A DNA stretch of 64,000 nt, from NCBI RefSeq assembly GCF_000195575.1, contig NC_015391.1:612501-676500 (forward strand), given 5' to 3'. The notes beneath the pieces were generated by a model. The model worked only from the letters and a program-made list of their open reading frames with translations. It searched no databases and was not told the origin of the DNA. This document shows, piece after piece, positions 1 to 11,063 of the stretch (its first letter is position 1; each line of letters begins with the position of its first letter). Position numbers and translations under genes: made by a program. The DNA comes from Carnobacterium sp. 17-4 (GTDB lineage: Bacteria; Bacillota; Bacilli; Lactobacillales; Carnobacteriaceae).

Positions 1-1668
<1,668 letters not shown>

Positions 1669-1758
1669 AAGCAATACCCGGTGTACGAAGGTAAGCAAAC
1701 GAAATACACTTTAAACTTTATCCAGTTTTGAGAGTCCAACGGACTTTCGATTGAAATT

Positions 1759-1875
1759 GTGTGGTGATGATGGCAAGAAGGTCACACCTGTTCCCATGCC
1801 GAACACAGAAGTTAAGCTTCTTAGCGCCGATGGTAGTGAAGGGTTTCCCTTTGTGAGAGTAGGACGTTGCCACGC
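1759..1875 (+). rRNA. rrf: 5S ribosomal RNA
   Basis: About 117 nt, located 90 nt after the 23S gene. Contains the conserved cores CCGAACACAGAAGTTAAG and GCGCCGATGGTAGT. Ends were set by the terminal helix: GTGTGGT (1759-1765) pairs with GCCACGC (1869-1875), allowing G-U pairs. It is the last gene of the rRNA operon; no tRNA gene follows before the terminator. Confidence 0.95.
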
Positions 1876-1880
1876 AAATC

Positions 1881-1916
1881 AAAAAGACATCATCCTCGGA
1901 TGGTGTCTTTTTTTGT
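1881..1916 (+). terminator. rRNA operon terminator
   Basis: Stem GACATCATCC / GGATGGTGTC (one G-U pair) with a very short loop, followed by a run of T. It lies six bases after the 5S gene. Confidence 0.9.
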
Positions 1917-2269
1917 ATTTGTTGTTAAGTTTGATTAACAAATGGTTGTTTAACAAGTCGTGTGGATGCTTCAAAATGAAATTTCTTCTGGAATGACGGG
2001 TTTGCTTGTGGAGCATGGGACCGCGGTAAGCCTGCAGTCTTACCGGCTTTCAAGATTCAAAGAAACCGTAATCGCTGAAGTGCTAACGGTTTCTAATTCT
2101 CATTGAATCCTATTCAGGCTACAAGCAACCTTATTCCTCTAGAAATTGTTGGTGAATAGATTGATTCATCTATCAACACTAAAAATTATAGACTCTGTTT
2201 TACATGGCTACAATCAATAGCATTTCCTTCAGAAACTTGAAATTTTAAACACAGACATTTCTATTCAAC
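1917..2269. other. Gene-free interval with nested inverted repeats downstream of the rRNA operon
   Basis: No credible protein or tRNA gene is seen. The centre (1980-2147) is unusually self-complementary: AATTTCT/AGAAATT (1980-1986 with 2141-2147), GGAAT/ATTCC (1990-1994 with 2133-2137), TTGCTTGT/ACAAGCAA (2002-2009 with 2121-2128), AGC/GCT (2012-2014 with 2118-2120). These enclose two further hairpins, CGGTAAG/CTTACCG (2024-2030 with 2039-2045) and GATTCAA+AGAAACCGT with ACGGTTTCT+TTGAATC (2054-2069 with 2086-2109). Before it is a cluster of TTGTTAA half-sites (1922-1956), and after it a small hairpin ATAGAT/ATCTAT (2156-2173). This may be a structured RNA or a palindromic interspersed repeat. 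Its family is not recognised. Confidence 0.6.
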
Positions 2270-2321
2270 AAAAAGAACACCTTTGGATGATGAAGTATTC
2301 TTATCCAAGGATGTTCTTTTT
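2270..2321 (-). terminator. Terminator of the lactate oxidase gene
   Basis: A 19-bp stem with two G-U pairs, read on the minus strand as AAAAAGAACATCCTTGGAT pairing with ATCCAAAGGTGTTCTTTTT around a 14-nt loop. It ends in T residues and lies about 20 bp after the lctO stop codon. Confidence 0.85.
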
Positions 2322-2338
2322 AAGTTTGTGTTTAAATT

Positions 2339-3511
2339 TTATGCGTGAGGGTTATCTAACAAAACAGTATTCTTAATATCTTCAACTGTCTTGGTCCCAG
2401 CAAGCTGCATAACAATCTCAAGTTCATGTTTAAAATGATCAAAAACAGATTTAACACCTTGTGAACCGCCTAAAGCTAAGCCATAAATAGCTGGACGACC
2501 AATTGCAACTAAATCAGCACCACTAGCTAGAGCTTTAAAAACATGCTGACCTCTACGTACTCCACTATCAAAAACAACAGGAACTTTTCTATCAACAGCT
2601 TCAGCAACATTTTGCAATGAATCAAAAGCAGCAGGACCGCCATCTAATTGACGTCCGCCATGGTTAGTTACCCAGATACCACCGGCACCAGATGCAAGAG
2701 AGATTAAAGCATCTTCTGCTGATTGAACGCCCTTAACAAATACAGGCAAACCAGAGTACGATGCAATAAATTCGACATCTTTAGGACTAAGTACTTGTTT
2801 AGAAGAACCATAAACGGAGTCCATTGATTGTCCAACACCTGATTGATAAGCTTGAACGATTGGCATACCTAAAGGAAATACAAAACCATTTCGTTTGTCA
2901 GCTTCACGATTTCCTCCAACGGTTGCATCTGCTGTTAACACAATAGCTTTTACTCCATTGGCTTTGGCTTCATCCAAAATATCTCGGTTAATGCCATCAT
3001 CTTTACTCATATAGAATTGGAACCATTGTGGAGCACCAGCTCCAGCTTCTGAAATTTCTTTAAATGGTTTATTGGCGTATGAGCTGATAGTCATGATAGA
3101 ACCAGATTCAGCCACAGCTTTTGCAGTAGCTGGTTCAGCTGCTACGTTAGCAAGACCATGAGCAGCGACTGGAGCCATAATGATAGGTGTAGCTAATTCG
3201 CTCCCAAAAACAGATGTACGTTGATCAGGGTGTTCAATATTTTTTAATACGCGAGGGACAATTAGTTTATGATTAAAAGATTCTATATTTTGTTTAATTG
3301 TCCACAAGTCTCCAGCACCACTGGAAATGTACCCATAACCACCTTTTGGAATGACTTTTTCTGCTTCTAACTCGAGATCAAAAACATTTATGATATCTAA
3401 TAGTTTTTCCGCGTCACTCGCCTTATAAGGAACTTTGTTGGCGGATGCTGATTCTTCTTCTATATTATCTAAGGAATGATTTATTTGTACGTCTTTTTCA
3501 ATCTCTGTCAT
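2339..3511 (-). CDS. lctO: L-lactate oxidase (FMN-dependent 2-hydroxy-acid oxidase)
   Basis: A 390-residue cytoplasmic flavoenzyme expected to oxidise L-lactate with O2 to pyruvate and H2O2. The FMN/alpha-hydroxy-acid dehydrogenase signature NHGGRQLD sits at residues 283-290 (catalytic His284, substrate-binding Arg287). Lys260 (FVKG) and DSGVRRG (315-321, flavin phosphate contacts) are also present, as is the LTAD flavin-contacting strand near 192. The overall sequence closely follows the Aerococcus lactate oxidase family, including GADLVAIGRP. The N-terminus carries about 20 extra acidic residues. The start is supported by GGAGGG before the ATG. It is transcribed alone and has its own terminator. 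A related function, such as an NAD-independent lactate dehydrogenase or glycolate oxidase, cannot be excluded from sequence. The divergent HxlR gene is a candidate regulator. Confidence 0.9.
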   Translation of the reverse strand: MTEIEKDVQINHSLDNIEEESASANKVPYKASDAEKLLDIINVFDLELEAEKVIPKGGYGYISSGAGDLWTIKQNIESFNHKLIVPRVLKNIEHPDQRTSVFGSELATPIIMAPVAAHGLANVAAEPATAKAVAESGSIMTISSYANKPFKEISEAGAGAPQWFQFYMSKDDGINRDILDEAKANGVKAIVLTADATVGGNREADKRNGFVFPLGMPIVQAYQSGVGQSMDSVYGSSKQVLSPKDVEFIASYSGLPVFVKGVQSAEDALISLASGAGGIWVTNHGGRQLDGGPAAFDSLQNVAEAVDRKVPVVFDSGVRRGQHVFKALASGADLVAIGRPAIYGLALGGSQGVKSVFDHFKHELEIVMQLAGTKTVEDIKNTVLLDNPHA

Positions 3512-3833
3512 GGTATTCCCTCCAAAAAGTTATAGTTTATGATAGGATTAAGTTTACCACTCTGGAAGAAAAATTCAATTTTTAAGAGAAAATGCGATTA
3601 ATTTAATGAGAATTTGCTTATTGTATTGAAATGTTGTTTTGCAACAGCTAAAATTGAAATGATTAAAAGTGTTGTAAAAGATCTATTGCTTTCGAAGAAG
3701 CATTATTATCTAATTTTGACAAAGATTTGTCTAATTATGACGATTGATTAAAAAAAAGGTTGACAAATGGTGATTGATTACTTACTATTTATAACCAATA
3801 ATGCTATAATGTTATGAAAGAGGTGAAGAAGAT
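3512..3833. promoter_or_regulatory. Divergent intergenic region lctO / HxlR regulator
   Basis: A 322-bp AT-rich region without a gene. On the plus strand a consensus TTGACA (3760-3765) is followed by TACTAT (3784-3789, 18-bp spacing), with another TATAAT at 3805-3810, so one or two promoters read toward the HxlR gene. GATTGATTA occurs twice (3742-3750 and 3772-3780), a possible operator repeat. A small dyad TGTTG..CAACA lies near 3632. The lctO promoter must also lie here, but no strong -35 is seen on the minus strand. Confidence 0.5.
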
Positions 3834-4193
3834 ATGATAACCATTAAAGATGAAGAAAAAAGTGTCTATTGTGAATCTAGGCAAAAAAAGATTTGCCCTA
3901 AATTTGAACATACATTTGCCATTTTAGGTAAAAAATGGATGGGACTTATCATTGAAGTGTTATTAGAAGGTCCTCAACGCTTTAAAGATATAGCAGCTAC
4001 TATTCCAAACGTAAGCGATCGTGTGTTGGTTGAACGTCTAAAAGAACTTGAACAAGAAGGTCTTGTAGCTCGTACGGTTGATCCAGATGCGACGATGAGA
4101 GTGGCGTATAGCTTAACTGAAAAAGGTCAGGCTTTAAAAGTAGTGATGGCTGACGTTCAAACCTGGGCTGATGAATGGATTTGTGAGGAATAA
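3834..4193 (+). CDS. HxlR-family winged-helix transcriptional regulator
   Basis: A 119-residue DNA-binding protein. The HxlR core begins at CPKFEHTFAILGKKW (about residues 21-35), followed by the recognition-helix region RFKDIAATIPNVSDRVLVERLKEL and a wing around GLVARTV. Family length is normal. Cys13 and Cys21 lie just before the domain. In several HxlR members (for example YodB and HypR) an N-terminal cysteine senses thiol or oxidative stress, which would suit a gene beside a peroxide-producing oxidase; this is inference. The start codon is preceded by AAAGAGGTGAAG. The gene is divergent from lctO. The target and ligand are unknown. Confidence 0.85.
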   Translation: MITIKDEEKSVYCESRQKKICPKFEHTFAILGKKWMGLIIEVLLEGPQRFKDIAATIPNVSDRVLVERLKELEQEGLVARTVDPDATMRVAYSLTEKGQALKVVMADVQTWADEWICEE

Positions 4194-4214
4194 ACACAAT
4201 CTTATTGGAAAGTA

Positions 4215-4232
4215 CTTGACCTTTAAGTCAAG
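4215..4232. repeat. Perfect short inverted repeat CTTGAC-n6-GTCAAG
   Basis: Six-bp arms (4215-4220 and 4227-4232) around CTTTAA, 21 bp after the HxlR stop codon. The left arm overlaps TTGACC, the likely -35 of the pheST leader promoter. It could be an operator, a weak transcription-pause hairpin, or chance. Confidence 0.4.
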
Positions 4233-4259
4233 ATTACGTTAAACTAAACAAGTATGTAA

Positions 4260-4534
4260 AAAAGAATAATTAAAAACTGTGATGGAAAAGAGTAATTTGG
4301 ATAGTCTAAATCAGAGAGCAAGTGTCATTGGCTGAAAACACTTGAATTAGAAAACCAAATGAACGTTCACTTCCTGAGTTGACTTTGGGAATTACACTAA
4401 GCTAGTTAAAAGTAATGAATAAAGTTCCGGTATACGCCGTTATGTAAATGAAGTGTGGATTTTGCGTATGCTTAATTCAAACAAGGGTGGTACCGCGAAT
4501 GTAGCCTCGTCCCTTTTTAGGGATGAGGCTTTTT
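4260..4534 (+). promoter_or_regulatory. T-box leader (tRNA-Phe responsive) of pheST
   Basis: The T-box sequence AAGGGTGGTACCGCG is at 4483-4497 and is followed at once by the terminator stem AGCCTCGTCCC/GGGATGAGGCT plus T-run. Stem I elements are visible: AAGAGTAA (AGTA motif, near 4289), AGAGAGCAAGTGTC..GCTGAAAACACTTG, and the specifier region GAACGTTCACTTCC, with TTC (Phe codon) at 4366-4368 followed by A. Uncharged tRNA-Phe is expected to stabilise the antiterminator and switch on pheST. The 5' boundary is approximate. Confidence 0.93.
4503..4534 (+). terminator. T-box-controlled terminator upstream of pheS
   Basis: Stem AGCCTCGTCCC / GGGATGAGGCT with a TTTTTA loop and a trailing T-run. 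It overlaps the 3' side of the T-box antiterminator region. Confidence 0.92.
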
Positions 4535-4597
4535 GTGTGCTTTAAAATAGGTTTTAGTGAGTGTTGCGACGATAAATTTATATAAAGGGGAATTAGA

Positions 4598-5644
4598 ATG
4601 GACTTAAAAGACAATTTACAATTGTTAAGTAAGGAAGCTGTAGAAAAAATTGAAGCAGCTTCAGATTTAAAAGAACTTGATCAAGTACGTGTAGCCTATT
4701 TAGGGAAAAAAGGCCCTATTACTGAGATATCTAAAGGAATGAAGACTGTTTCTCCTGAAGAACGTCCTATCTTAGGTGCACTTGTAAATGAAGTGAGAAA
4801 TGAAATTACTTCACACCTAGAAACAAAAAAAGCACGATTAGAAATGGAAAAAATTAACCGTGATTTAGAAAGTGAATCCATTGACGTAACGTTGCCTGGC
4901 AGCTCAGTAGCTGTAGGACAATCACATGTATTGACTCAAATAATGGAAGAGATCGAAGACTTATTTATTGGAATGGGCTATCAAATTATAGAAGGACCAG
5001 AAGTCGAAGAAGATAGTTACAACTTCGAACGAATGAATTTGCCTAAAGATCATCCAGCCCGAGATATGCAAGACACGTTTTATATTACAAATGAGATTTT
5101 ATTGCGTACGCACACTTCACCTGTTCAAGCTCGTACTATGGATAAACACGATTTTTCAAAAGGTCCATTAAAAATGATCAGTCCTGGGAAAGTTTATCGC
5201 CGAGATAGCGATGATGCAACTCACTCTCATCAATTCCATCAAATGGAAGGTTTAGTGATTGCTAAAGATATTACAATGGGAGATTTAAAAGGAACATTAG
5301 AAGTATTTGCTAAAAAACTCTTTGGTGCAGAGCGTGAAATACGGTTACGTCCTAGCTACTTCCCGTTCACTGAACCTTCTGTAGAAGTGGATGTTAGTTG
5401 TTTCAAATGTAGTGGAAAAGGTTGTAATGTATGTAAACATACTGGCTGGATCGAAATTTTAGGTGCGGGTATGGTTCATCCAAACGTGCTTGAAATGTCT
5501 GGAATTGATGCAACAGTTTATAGTGGTTATGCATTTGGATTAGGTCCAGATCGTGTAGCAATGTTAAAATACGGAATTGATGATATTCGTCATTTTTATC
5601 AAAATGATGTTCGTTTCTTAAATCAATTCAAGGTAAAGGAGTAA
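4598..5644 (+). CDS. pheS: Phenylalanine--tRNA ligase alpha subunit
   Basis: A 348-residue catalytic subunit of the alpha2-beta2 enzyme that charges tRNA-Phe. The N-terminal ~85 residues form the coiled-coil tRNA-binding arm. The class II catalytic core follows: motif 2 around [20 protein letters not shown] (about residues 200-219), a cysteine-rich insertion ([12 protein letters not shown], about 269-280) and motif 3 [10 protein letters not shown] (about 316-325). Length is typical. AAAGGGG precedes the ATG. It is the first gene after the phenylalanine T-box, and pheT starts 4 bp after its stop codon. Confidence 0.98.
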   Translation: MDLKDNLQLLSKEAVEKIEAASDLKELDQVRVAYLGKKGPITEISKGMKTVSPEERPILGALVNEVRNEITSHLETKKARLEMEKINRDLESESIDVTLPGSSVAVGQSHVLTQIMEEIEDLFIGMGYQIIEGPEVEEDSYNFERMNLPKDHPARDMQDTFYITNEILLRTHTSPVQARTMDKHDFSKGPLKMISPGKVYRRDSDDATHSHQFHQMEGLVIAKDITMGDLKGTLEVFAKKLFGAEREIRLRPSYFPFTEPSVEVDVSCFKCSGKGCNVCKHTGWIEILGAGMVHPNVLEMSGIDATVYSGYAFGLGPDRVAMLKYGIDDIRHFYQNDVRFLNQFKVKE

Positions 5645-5648
5645 GAAT

Positions 5649-8066
5649 ATGAATGCATCTTATCAATGGTTAAAAGAATATTTAGATTTATCAAAAGTAA
5701 CACCTGAAGAACTAGCAGATAAAATGTCTCGTACAGGTATTGAAATTGAAGATGTCAACATACCTGAAACCGGATTGAAAAAAATTGTTGTTGGTCATGC
5801 GGTAAAAGTAGTGGACCATCCAGATTCTGATCACTTACACGTTTGCCAAGTAGATATTGGAGAAGAAGAACTGTCTCAAATCGTTTGCGGCGCACCTAAT
5901 ATTGCAGCTGGTCAAAAAATTATTGTAGCATTACCTGGATCTCGGATTACAGGAAATGCAAAAATCAAAAAAGGTAAGATGCGTGGTCAAGTATCAAATG
6001 GAATGGTCTGCTCATTAGCTGAGTTGGGTTTCTCTGAAAAAGTTATCCCTAAAAAATATGCAGATGGCATTTATATCTTGCCAGAAGATGCAGTAGCAGG
6101 AGAACCTGTATTTCCTTATCTTGCAATGGATGATGCGATTTTAGAATTATCGATCACACCTAACCGTGCAGATGCACTAAGCATGCGTGGGGTTGCTCAT
6201 GAAGTTGGAGCAATTTACGATCAAAAACCTAAATTTCCATCTTTTGAATTAACAGAAGATGAATCAGATTCAGTTGAAAACTATCTTAAAGTGGCTGTAC
6301 AAAATAACGAAGATGCGCCAAGCTATAATATTCGTATCGTCAAAGATGTTAAAGTTGCTGAAAGTCCAATGTGGCTGCAAACTAAATTAATGAATGCAGG
6401 CATTCGTCCATTAAATAATGTAGTAGACATTACAAATTATATTCTATTAGAATATGGACAACCTTTACATGCTTTTGATTACAATCAATTGCAATCAAAA
6501 GAAATCGTCGTTCGCCAGGCTAATGATGGAGAAGCTTTAACAACTCTAGATGGAGAAGAACGTTCATTAACTTCTGAAGATATTGTAATCACAAATGGCT
6601 CTATCCCGGTAGCGTTGGCAGGAACAATGGGTGGACTAGATTCAGAAATTGAAGATACCACGGTAACTGTTGCTATTGAAGCAGCTGTCTTTAACCCAAT
6701 TTCAGTGCGTAAAACGGCTAAAAGATACAACTTAAGAAGTGAATCAAGTTCGCGTTTTGAAAAAGGTATTAATCTTTCTACGATTACAACTGCTGGTGAT
6801 CATGCAGCAGCGTTAATAGCTGAATTAGCTGGTGGAACAGTAGTAGCTGGAACGGCTTCTCAATCTGTTTTGGAAATTAAGGATAAAGTTGTTCCTATTA
6901 CATTAAATAGAATTAACCGTTCATTAGGAACTTCTATTACCATTGAAGAAGTGAAAGCTATTTTTGATCGCTTAGGATTTAGCGTTCTAGAAAAAGAGGG
7001 TTTATTTGAAGTAGCTATTCCACCACGTCGTTGGGATATTGAAATTGAAGCAGATTTAGTGGAAGAAGTAGCTCGTATTTTTGGTTACGATAATTTACCT
7101 TCGACTTTACCAATAAGCCCAGCTCAGCCTGCAGCTTTAGATAATAAACAGCGTCTTGTACGTCATACGCGCCGTTTCTTAGAAGGAGCAGGACTATCAC
7201 AAGCCATTAGTTACGTGTTAACAACTCCAGAAAAGGCAACACAATATATGATGCGTGAGAGTAAAGCAACACAATTAGAAATGCCTATGAGTGAAGATCG
7301 CAGTACGTTACGAATGAATTTATTAAGTGGTTTATTAGACGATGTTAGCTACAATAAAGCCCGTAAAAATAAAAACGTTGCTCTTTATGAAATTGGCCGC
7401 GTGTTCTATAAAGAAGAAAGCCAAGTATTGCCAATAGAAGAAGAACATTTAGCAGGTGTGTTGACTGGATCTTTACTAGAAAAAGATTGGAAAGGTCAAC
7501 CTAAAAAAGTTGATTTCTTTGTTCTTAAAGGTATATTAGAAGGGTTAATAGCTTCATATGGCTTAACTGAGGATATTACTTTTGTTGCAGACAAACAGCG
7601 TGATGGAATGCACCCAGGACGGACAGCAGCTGTTTTCTTAGGAGAAAAGGAAATCGGATTTGCTGGTCAAATTCATCCTTTGGCAGCAAAAGCGTATGAA
7701 TTAGATGAAACGTACGGTTTTGAATTGAATCTACAGGCTATTGTAGAAGCTGAAAAAGAATCAACTGTTTATGAAGCTATTCCGAAATTCCCAGGAATGA
7801 CTAGAGATATTGCTTTATTAGTAGATGAAGCTATTACAAATCAACAATTAGTAGATTTAATTTACAAAAAAGGCGGCAAATATTTAGTTAACGTACGGTT
7901 GTTTGATATTTATCAAGGCGAGAATATTGAAGACGGCAAGAAATCAATGGCTTATACACTGTCCTACTTAAATCCTACTGCAACAATGGTGGAAGAAGAA
8001 GTGTCAAAAGCTTATGATAAAGTAACAAGTGCGTTAATAGAAGAATATCAAGTCGTTGTACGCTAA
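5649..8066 (+). CDS. pheT: Phenylalanine--tRNA ligase beta subunit
   Basis: An 805-residue partner of PheS; it provides editing and tRNA recognition. Domain order fits the family: an EMAP-II-like tRNA-binding domain (about 40-150, [15 protein letters not shown]), the B3/B4 editing domain (about 210-390), the B5 domain (about 405-480), a catalytic-like core (about 485-690) and a C-terminal anticodon-binding FDX-ACB domain (about 712-805, [14 protein letters not shown]). It is co-transcribed with pheS at 4-bp spacing under T-box control. A terminator follows at 8144-8172. Confidence 0.98.
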   Translation: MNASYQWLKEYLDLSKVTPEELADKMSRTGIEIEDVNIPETGLKKIVVGHAVKVVDHPDSDHLHVCQVDIGEEELSQIVCGAPNIAAGQKIIVALPGSRITGNAKIKKGKMRGQVSNGMVCSLAELGFSEKVIPKKYADGIYILPEDAVAGEPVFPYLAMDDAILELSITPNRADALSMRGVAHEVGAIYDQKPKFPSFELTEDESDSVENYLKVAVQNNEDAPSYNIRIVKDVKVAESPMWLQTKLMNAGIRPLNNVVDITNYILLEYGQPLHAFDYNQLQSKEIVVRQANDGEALTTLDGEERSLTSEDIVITNGSIPVALAGTMGGLDSEIEDTTVTVAIEAAVFNPISVRKTAKRYNLRSESSSRFEKGINLSTITTAGDHAAALIAELAGGTVVAGTASQSVLEIKDKVVPITLNRINRSLGTSITIEEVKAIFDRLGFSVLEKEGLFEVAIPPRRWDIEIEADLVEEVARIFGYDNLPSTLPISPAQPAALDNKQRLVRHTRRFLEGAGLSQAISYVLTTPEKATQYMMRESKATQLEMPMSEDRSTLRMNLLSGLLDDVSYNKARKNKNVALYEIGRVFYKEESQVLPIEEEHLAGVLTGSLLEKDWKGQPKKVDFFVLKGILEGLIASYGLTEDITFVADKQRDGMHPGRTAAVFLGEKEIGFAGQIHPLAAKAYELDETYGFELNLQAIVEAEKESTVYEAIPKFPGMTRDIALLVDEAITNQQLVDLIYKKGGKYLVNVRLFDIYQGENIEDGKKSMAYTLSYLNPTATMVEEEVSKAYDKVTSALIEEYQVVVR

Positions 8067-8143
8067 ATCTAATTAGACTTATAAAATCAAGCCAATTAAC
8101 TGAGTGTCTCAGTGTTGAACAAATTTTTGGAAAAATAACAAAA

Positions 8144-8172
8144 AGAGTCTTGCTAATAGCAAGGCTTTTTTG
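8144..8172 (+). terminator. Terminator of pheST
   Basis: Hairpin AGTCTTGC-TAATA-GCAAGGCT (one G-U pair) followed by a T-run. Confidence 0.88.
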
Positions 8173-8252
8173 TTATGCTAACAAGCACTAAACACAAAGG
8201 ATTATTTTATCTTTTGTGTTATCTAGAAAAAAGGCAATTCAGGGGGAACTGT

Positions 8253-9584
8253 ATGAGAAAGAACGAGTTGAAAAAAGAAGTAAGTGGAATTACAGCGTTG
8301 ACCGTTTTAGTAGGAACAGTCATAGGGGCAGGTATATTTTTTAAACCAACAGCTGTTTATGGCGCAGCTGGTGCTCCAGGATTAGGATTATTGGCATGGT
8401 TTGTAGCTGGAATCATCACAATGGCTGGTGGACTGACGGTTGCTGAAATTGGAACAATTTATCCTCAAACAGGCGGAATGATGATTTATTTAGAAAAAGT
8501 ATATGGAAGATGGTTAGGTTTTTTAGTCGGATGGGCTCAGATGATCATCTATTACCCAGCAAACATAGCCGCATTAGCTATTATTTTTGCTACTCAATTT
8601 GTTAATTTATTTACATTATCTGATAATGTGATTGTACCGACAGCTATTATAACAGCTATTTTTTTAATGGGCGTAAATTTTTTAGGAACAAAATATAGTG
8701 GGCGGATTCAAACAGCTGCCACTATTTTGAAGTTGATTCCTCTTTTAGTTATTATCGTAGCAGGATTGCTTTATCCTGGTGGAGGTGTAGTAAGACTGAT
8801 ACCACTTTCAGTAGAAAGTCATCCAGTTTTGACTAGTTTTGGTTCTGCTCTCATCGCAACTTTATTCGCCTATGATGGGTGGATCAATGTAGGGACCCTT
8901 GCTGGAGAAATGAAGAGTCCTGGTAAAATGTTACCAAAAGTGATTATTGGTGGATTATCAATTGTTATGGCTGTATATTTATTAACAAATATCGCCTATT
9001 TGTTTGTCTTAGACAGTACTCAGCTAGCCGGAACGGATACACCTGCAGCTTTAGTTGCTTCGCATCTTTTTGATGGAATTGGTAGCAAATTAGTGACGAT
9101 AGGAATATTGATCTCTGTATTCGGAGGAATAAATGGGTATATCATTTCTGGACTACGAGTTCCTTATGCTTTAGCAACTCAAAAAATGTTGCCATTTAGT
9201 AACTGGTTTGCCAAAATCAATCCAAAAACCAATTTACCAATTAATGGAGGTATAGTTATCTTAGGAATTGCCATCTTAATGATTTTGACAGGGCAGTTCA
9301 ATCAACTAACAGATTTAATTATTTTTGTCATTTGGTTTTTTATAACTTTAACGTTTATTGCGGTTATCATTTTAAGAAAAACTCAGCCAGACATTGAACG
9401 ACCATACAAGGTTCCTTTATATCCGATTATTCCATTGATTGCTATAATTGGAGGATTATACATCATCATTAATACTTTAATCGTTCAGCCAGGAAATGCC
9501 TTTATTGGGATTTTTCTAACACTTATTGGGATACCTGTTTATCTTTATTGCAAAAAGAAATACGGAATACCTGAAAAAGAATAA
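8253..9584 (+). CDS. APC-superfamily amino-acid permease (SteT-like exchanger)
   Basis: A 443-residue membrane protein with about 12 predicted transmembrane helices. The first helix carries the APC signature GTVIGAGIFFKP, where unwound helix 1 binds the amino-acid carboxyl and amino groups. YDGWINVG (helix 6) also matches the LAT/SteT branch (serine/threonine exchange in Bacillus). The substrate is not readable from the sequence. The start was put at the ATG after AGGGGG (8241-8246); an upstream ATG at 8175 would add 26 residues but has no ribosome binding site and lies in the pheT terminator. It is a single-gene unit between two terminators. Confidence 0.85.
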   Translation: MRKNELKKEVSGITALTVLVGTVIGAGIFFKPTAVYGAAGAPGLGLLAWFVAGIITMAGGLTVAEIGTIYPQTGGMMIYLEKVYGRWLGFLVGWAQMIIYYPANIAALAIIFATQFVNLFTLSDNVIVPTAIITAIFLMGVNFLGTKYSGRIQTAATILKLIPLLVIIVAGLLYPGGGVVRLIPLSVESHPVLTSFGSALIATLFAYDGWINVGTLAGEMKSPGKMLPKVIIGGLSIVMAVYLLTNIAYLFVLDSTQLAGTDTPAALVASHLFDGIGSKLVTIGILISVFGGINGYIISGLRVPYALATQKMLPFSNWFAKINPKTNLPINGGIVILGIAILMILTGQFNQLTDLIIFVIWFFITLTFIAVIILRKTQPDIERPYKVPLYPIIPLIAIIGGLYIIINTLIVQPGNAFIGIFLTLIGIPVYLYCKKKYGIPEKE

Positions 9585-9593
9585 TGGTTCTAA

Positions 9594-9638
9594 AAAAACC
9601 TCCACTAGCTGAAGACCAGCGAGTGGAGGTTTTTTTTG
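9594..9638. terminator. Bidirectional terminator between permease and rnhC
   Basis: A-run, stem ACCTCCACTAGCT / AGCGAGTGGAGGT, then a T-run; it serves both convergent genes. Confidence 0.9.
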
Positions 9639-9646
9639 ATGTGTAA

Positions 9647-10597
9647 TCAGCGCAAACCACTGATTTTTTTTGCTTTTTCTGTATTAGCAAAATGTAACTT
9701 AGCATAGTTTCTAAGCAACGGAATTCCACCTTGTTTTAAAAGTTTTGCAGCAACCAAATCAATATTACTACCAGCACCAGATGGAATTTTGAAACCTGCT
9801 TTTGCGCTCAATTCATCAAGACCTTTTAAAAATGCATAACGAGCAATAATAGAAGCCGCCGCTACAGATAAGTGGTGGCCTTCACCTTTAGTCTGAAAGT
9901 AAACAGACTCTTTTATTTGTTTTGGTTGATCATTGATGTGCTTAAAATAAGTTGCAGGAAGTTCAAATTGATCGATTAAAATACCATCTGGTTTTTGAGG
10001 GCTGATTTTTTCAAGCACATGACCTAAAGCTTGATTATGTAAAATAGCTTTCATTTTACCTTGTGTCATCGTTGGTTGAATTGTATTGTATTTTTCAGGC
10101 ATAACATTTAATAAGCTGTGTGGTAAGAAAGTAATCAAGTCTTTTGCTACACGAATAATTTCAGGATCTTTCATATCCTTCGAATCGCGTACACCCAATT
10201 CCTTTAACAAAGCAAGTTGAGAATGGTCGGCATAAGCTGCAACAACCGTTAATGGTCCGAAATAACTTCCGGTTCCGACTTCATCACTACCAATAACTGA
10301 CCAACTACTAAAATCTTTTGGTAAAGGTGTATTCAAAGATGAAGCGGACGATTCTTTTTTTTTTGGTGGGACAATTGATGCTTTGGATTTCCAAATAGCA
10401 GCTTCTTTTTCAGAATCTGCACCTTGAAACAATACTTTACCAGAGTTGTATCCCGTTATGTTTACAGCACCTTTTTTAGCAGCAAAAAAAGCACCAGGAG
10501 GAGTAGAGGATTTCAAGCAAGTAGTGTAATATTGTTTCATATCTGTTAAGGTTTCTTTGGAAACCAAGAGTACTTCATTAGACATTCTGTCACTCAT
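9647..10597 (-). CDS. rnhC: Ribonuclease HIII
   Basis: Removes RNA from RNA-DNA hybrids. The N-terminal ~80 residues are the TBP-like substrate-binding domain of RNase HIII (GAFFAAKKGAVNITGYNSGKV). The RNase H fold begins at IGSDEVGTGSYFGPL with the catalytic Asp-Glu pair, followed by RDSKDM, ILIDQF and AAASIIARYAFL. With the ATG at 10597 the protein is 316 residues, typical of the family. An in-frame ATG at 10585 is an equally possible start, and the longer upstream extension is not RNase HIII-like. It is divergent from zapA, as in Bacillus. Confidence 0.93.
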   Translation of the reverse strand: MSDRMSNEVLLVSKETLTDMKQYYTTCLKSSTPPGAFFAAKKGAVNITGYNSGKVLFQGADSEKEAAIWKSKASIVPPKKKESSASSLNTPLPKDFSSWSVIGSDEVGTGSYFGPLTVVAAYADHSQLALLKELGVRDSKDMKDPEIIRVAKDLITFLPHSLLNVMPEKYNTIQPTMTQGKMKAILHNQALGHVLEKISPQKPDGILIDQFELPATYFKHINDQPKQIKESVYFQTKGEGHHLSVAAASIIARYAFLKGLDELSAKAGFKIPSGAGSNIDLVAAKLLKQGGIPLLRNYAKLHFANTEKAKKISGLR

Positions 10598-10743
10598 TTC
10601 TTCATTAATTAATAATCTAACTTGTAGTTTACCATATAATTTCATTTGATATGGGCAAGATATTAAAATGAAATGAAAAAATGTGCAACTATTAGATGAT
10701 TCATGGTAAAATAAGGGAAATGTAATTTTTAGGAGGGACTGCC

Positions 10744-11052
10744 ATGTCAAAAGGGAAAATTCGATATAAAACTACAATAGCAGGAAGACCCTATACGATT
10801 ATCGGAGCTAGACCCGAAGAACACATGCGGTCAGTGTCTAAAATGGTAAATGAGCAAATGCAACAAATTGAATCATTATCAAAAGGTTTAGACCCCGAAC
10901 GTAGAGCAGTTTTAGTAGCGGTTAATGCTGTATCGGATCAAATTGAAATGCAAATACAACTAGATGCTATGCAAAAAAAAGTAGCAGAATTAGAAAAGAA
11001 ATTACAGAAAGATCAGGAATCTAAAATAAACGAAGAGCAAATTCCTGAATAA
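10744..11052 (+). CDS. zapA: Cell division protein ZapA
   Basis: A 102-residue Z-ring-associated protein that promotes FtsZ bundling. The N-terminal globular part has the ZapA pattern KTTIAGRPYTIIG..EEHMRSVSKMVNEQM; the C-terminal half is a coiled coil (IQLDAMQKKVAELEKKLQ). TTAGGAGGG lies before the ATG. It is the first gene of zapA-cvpA, followed by mutS2, an order conserved in Firmicutes. Confidence 0.93.
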   Translation: MSKGKIRYKTTIAGRPYTIIGARPEEHMRSVSKMVNEQMQQIESLSKGLDPERRAVLVAVNAVSDQIEMQIQLDAMQKKVAELEKKLQKDQESKINEEQIPE

Positions 11053-11063
11053 AGGTGATAAGC

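Noticed and set aside
3600-3833. cre site controlling lctO
   Set aside because: No stretch upstream of lctO matches the cre consensus closely enough.
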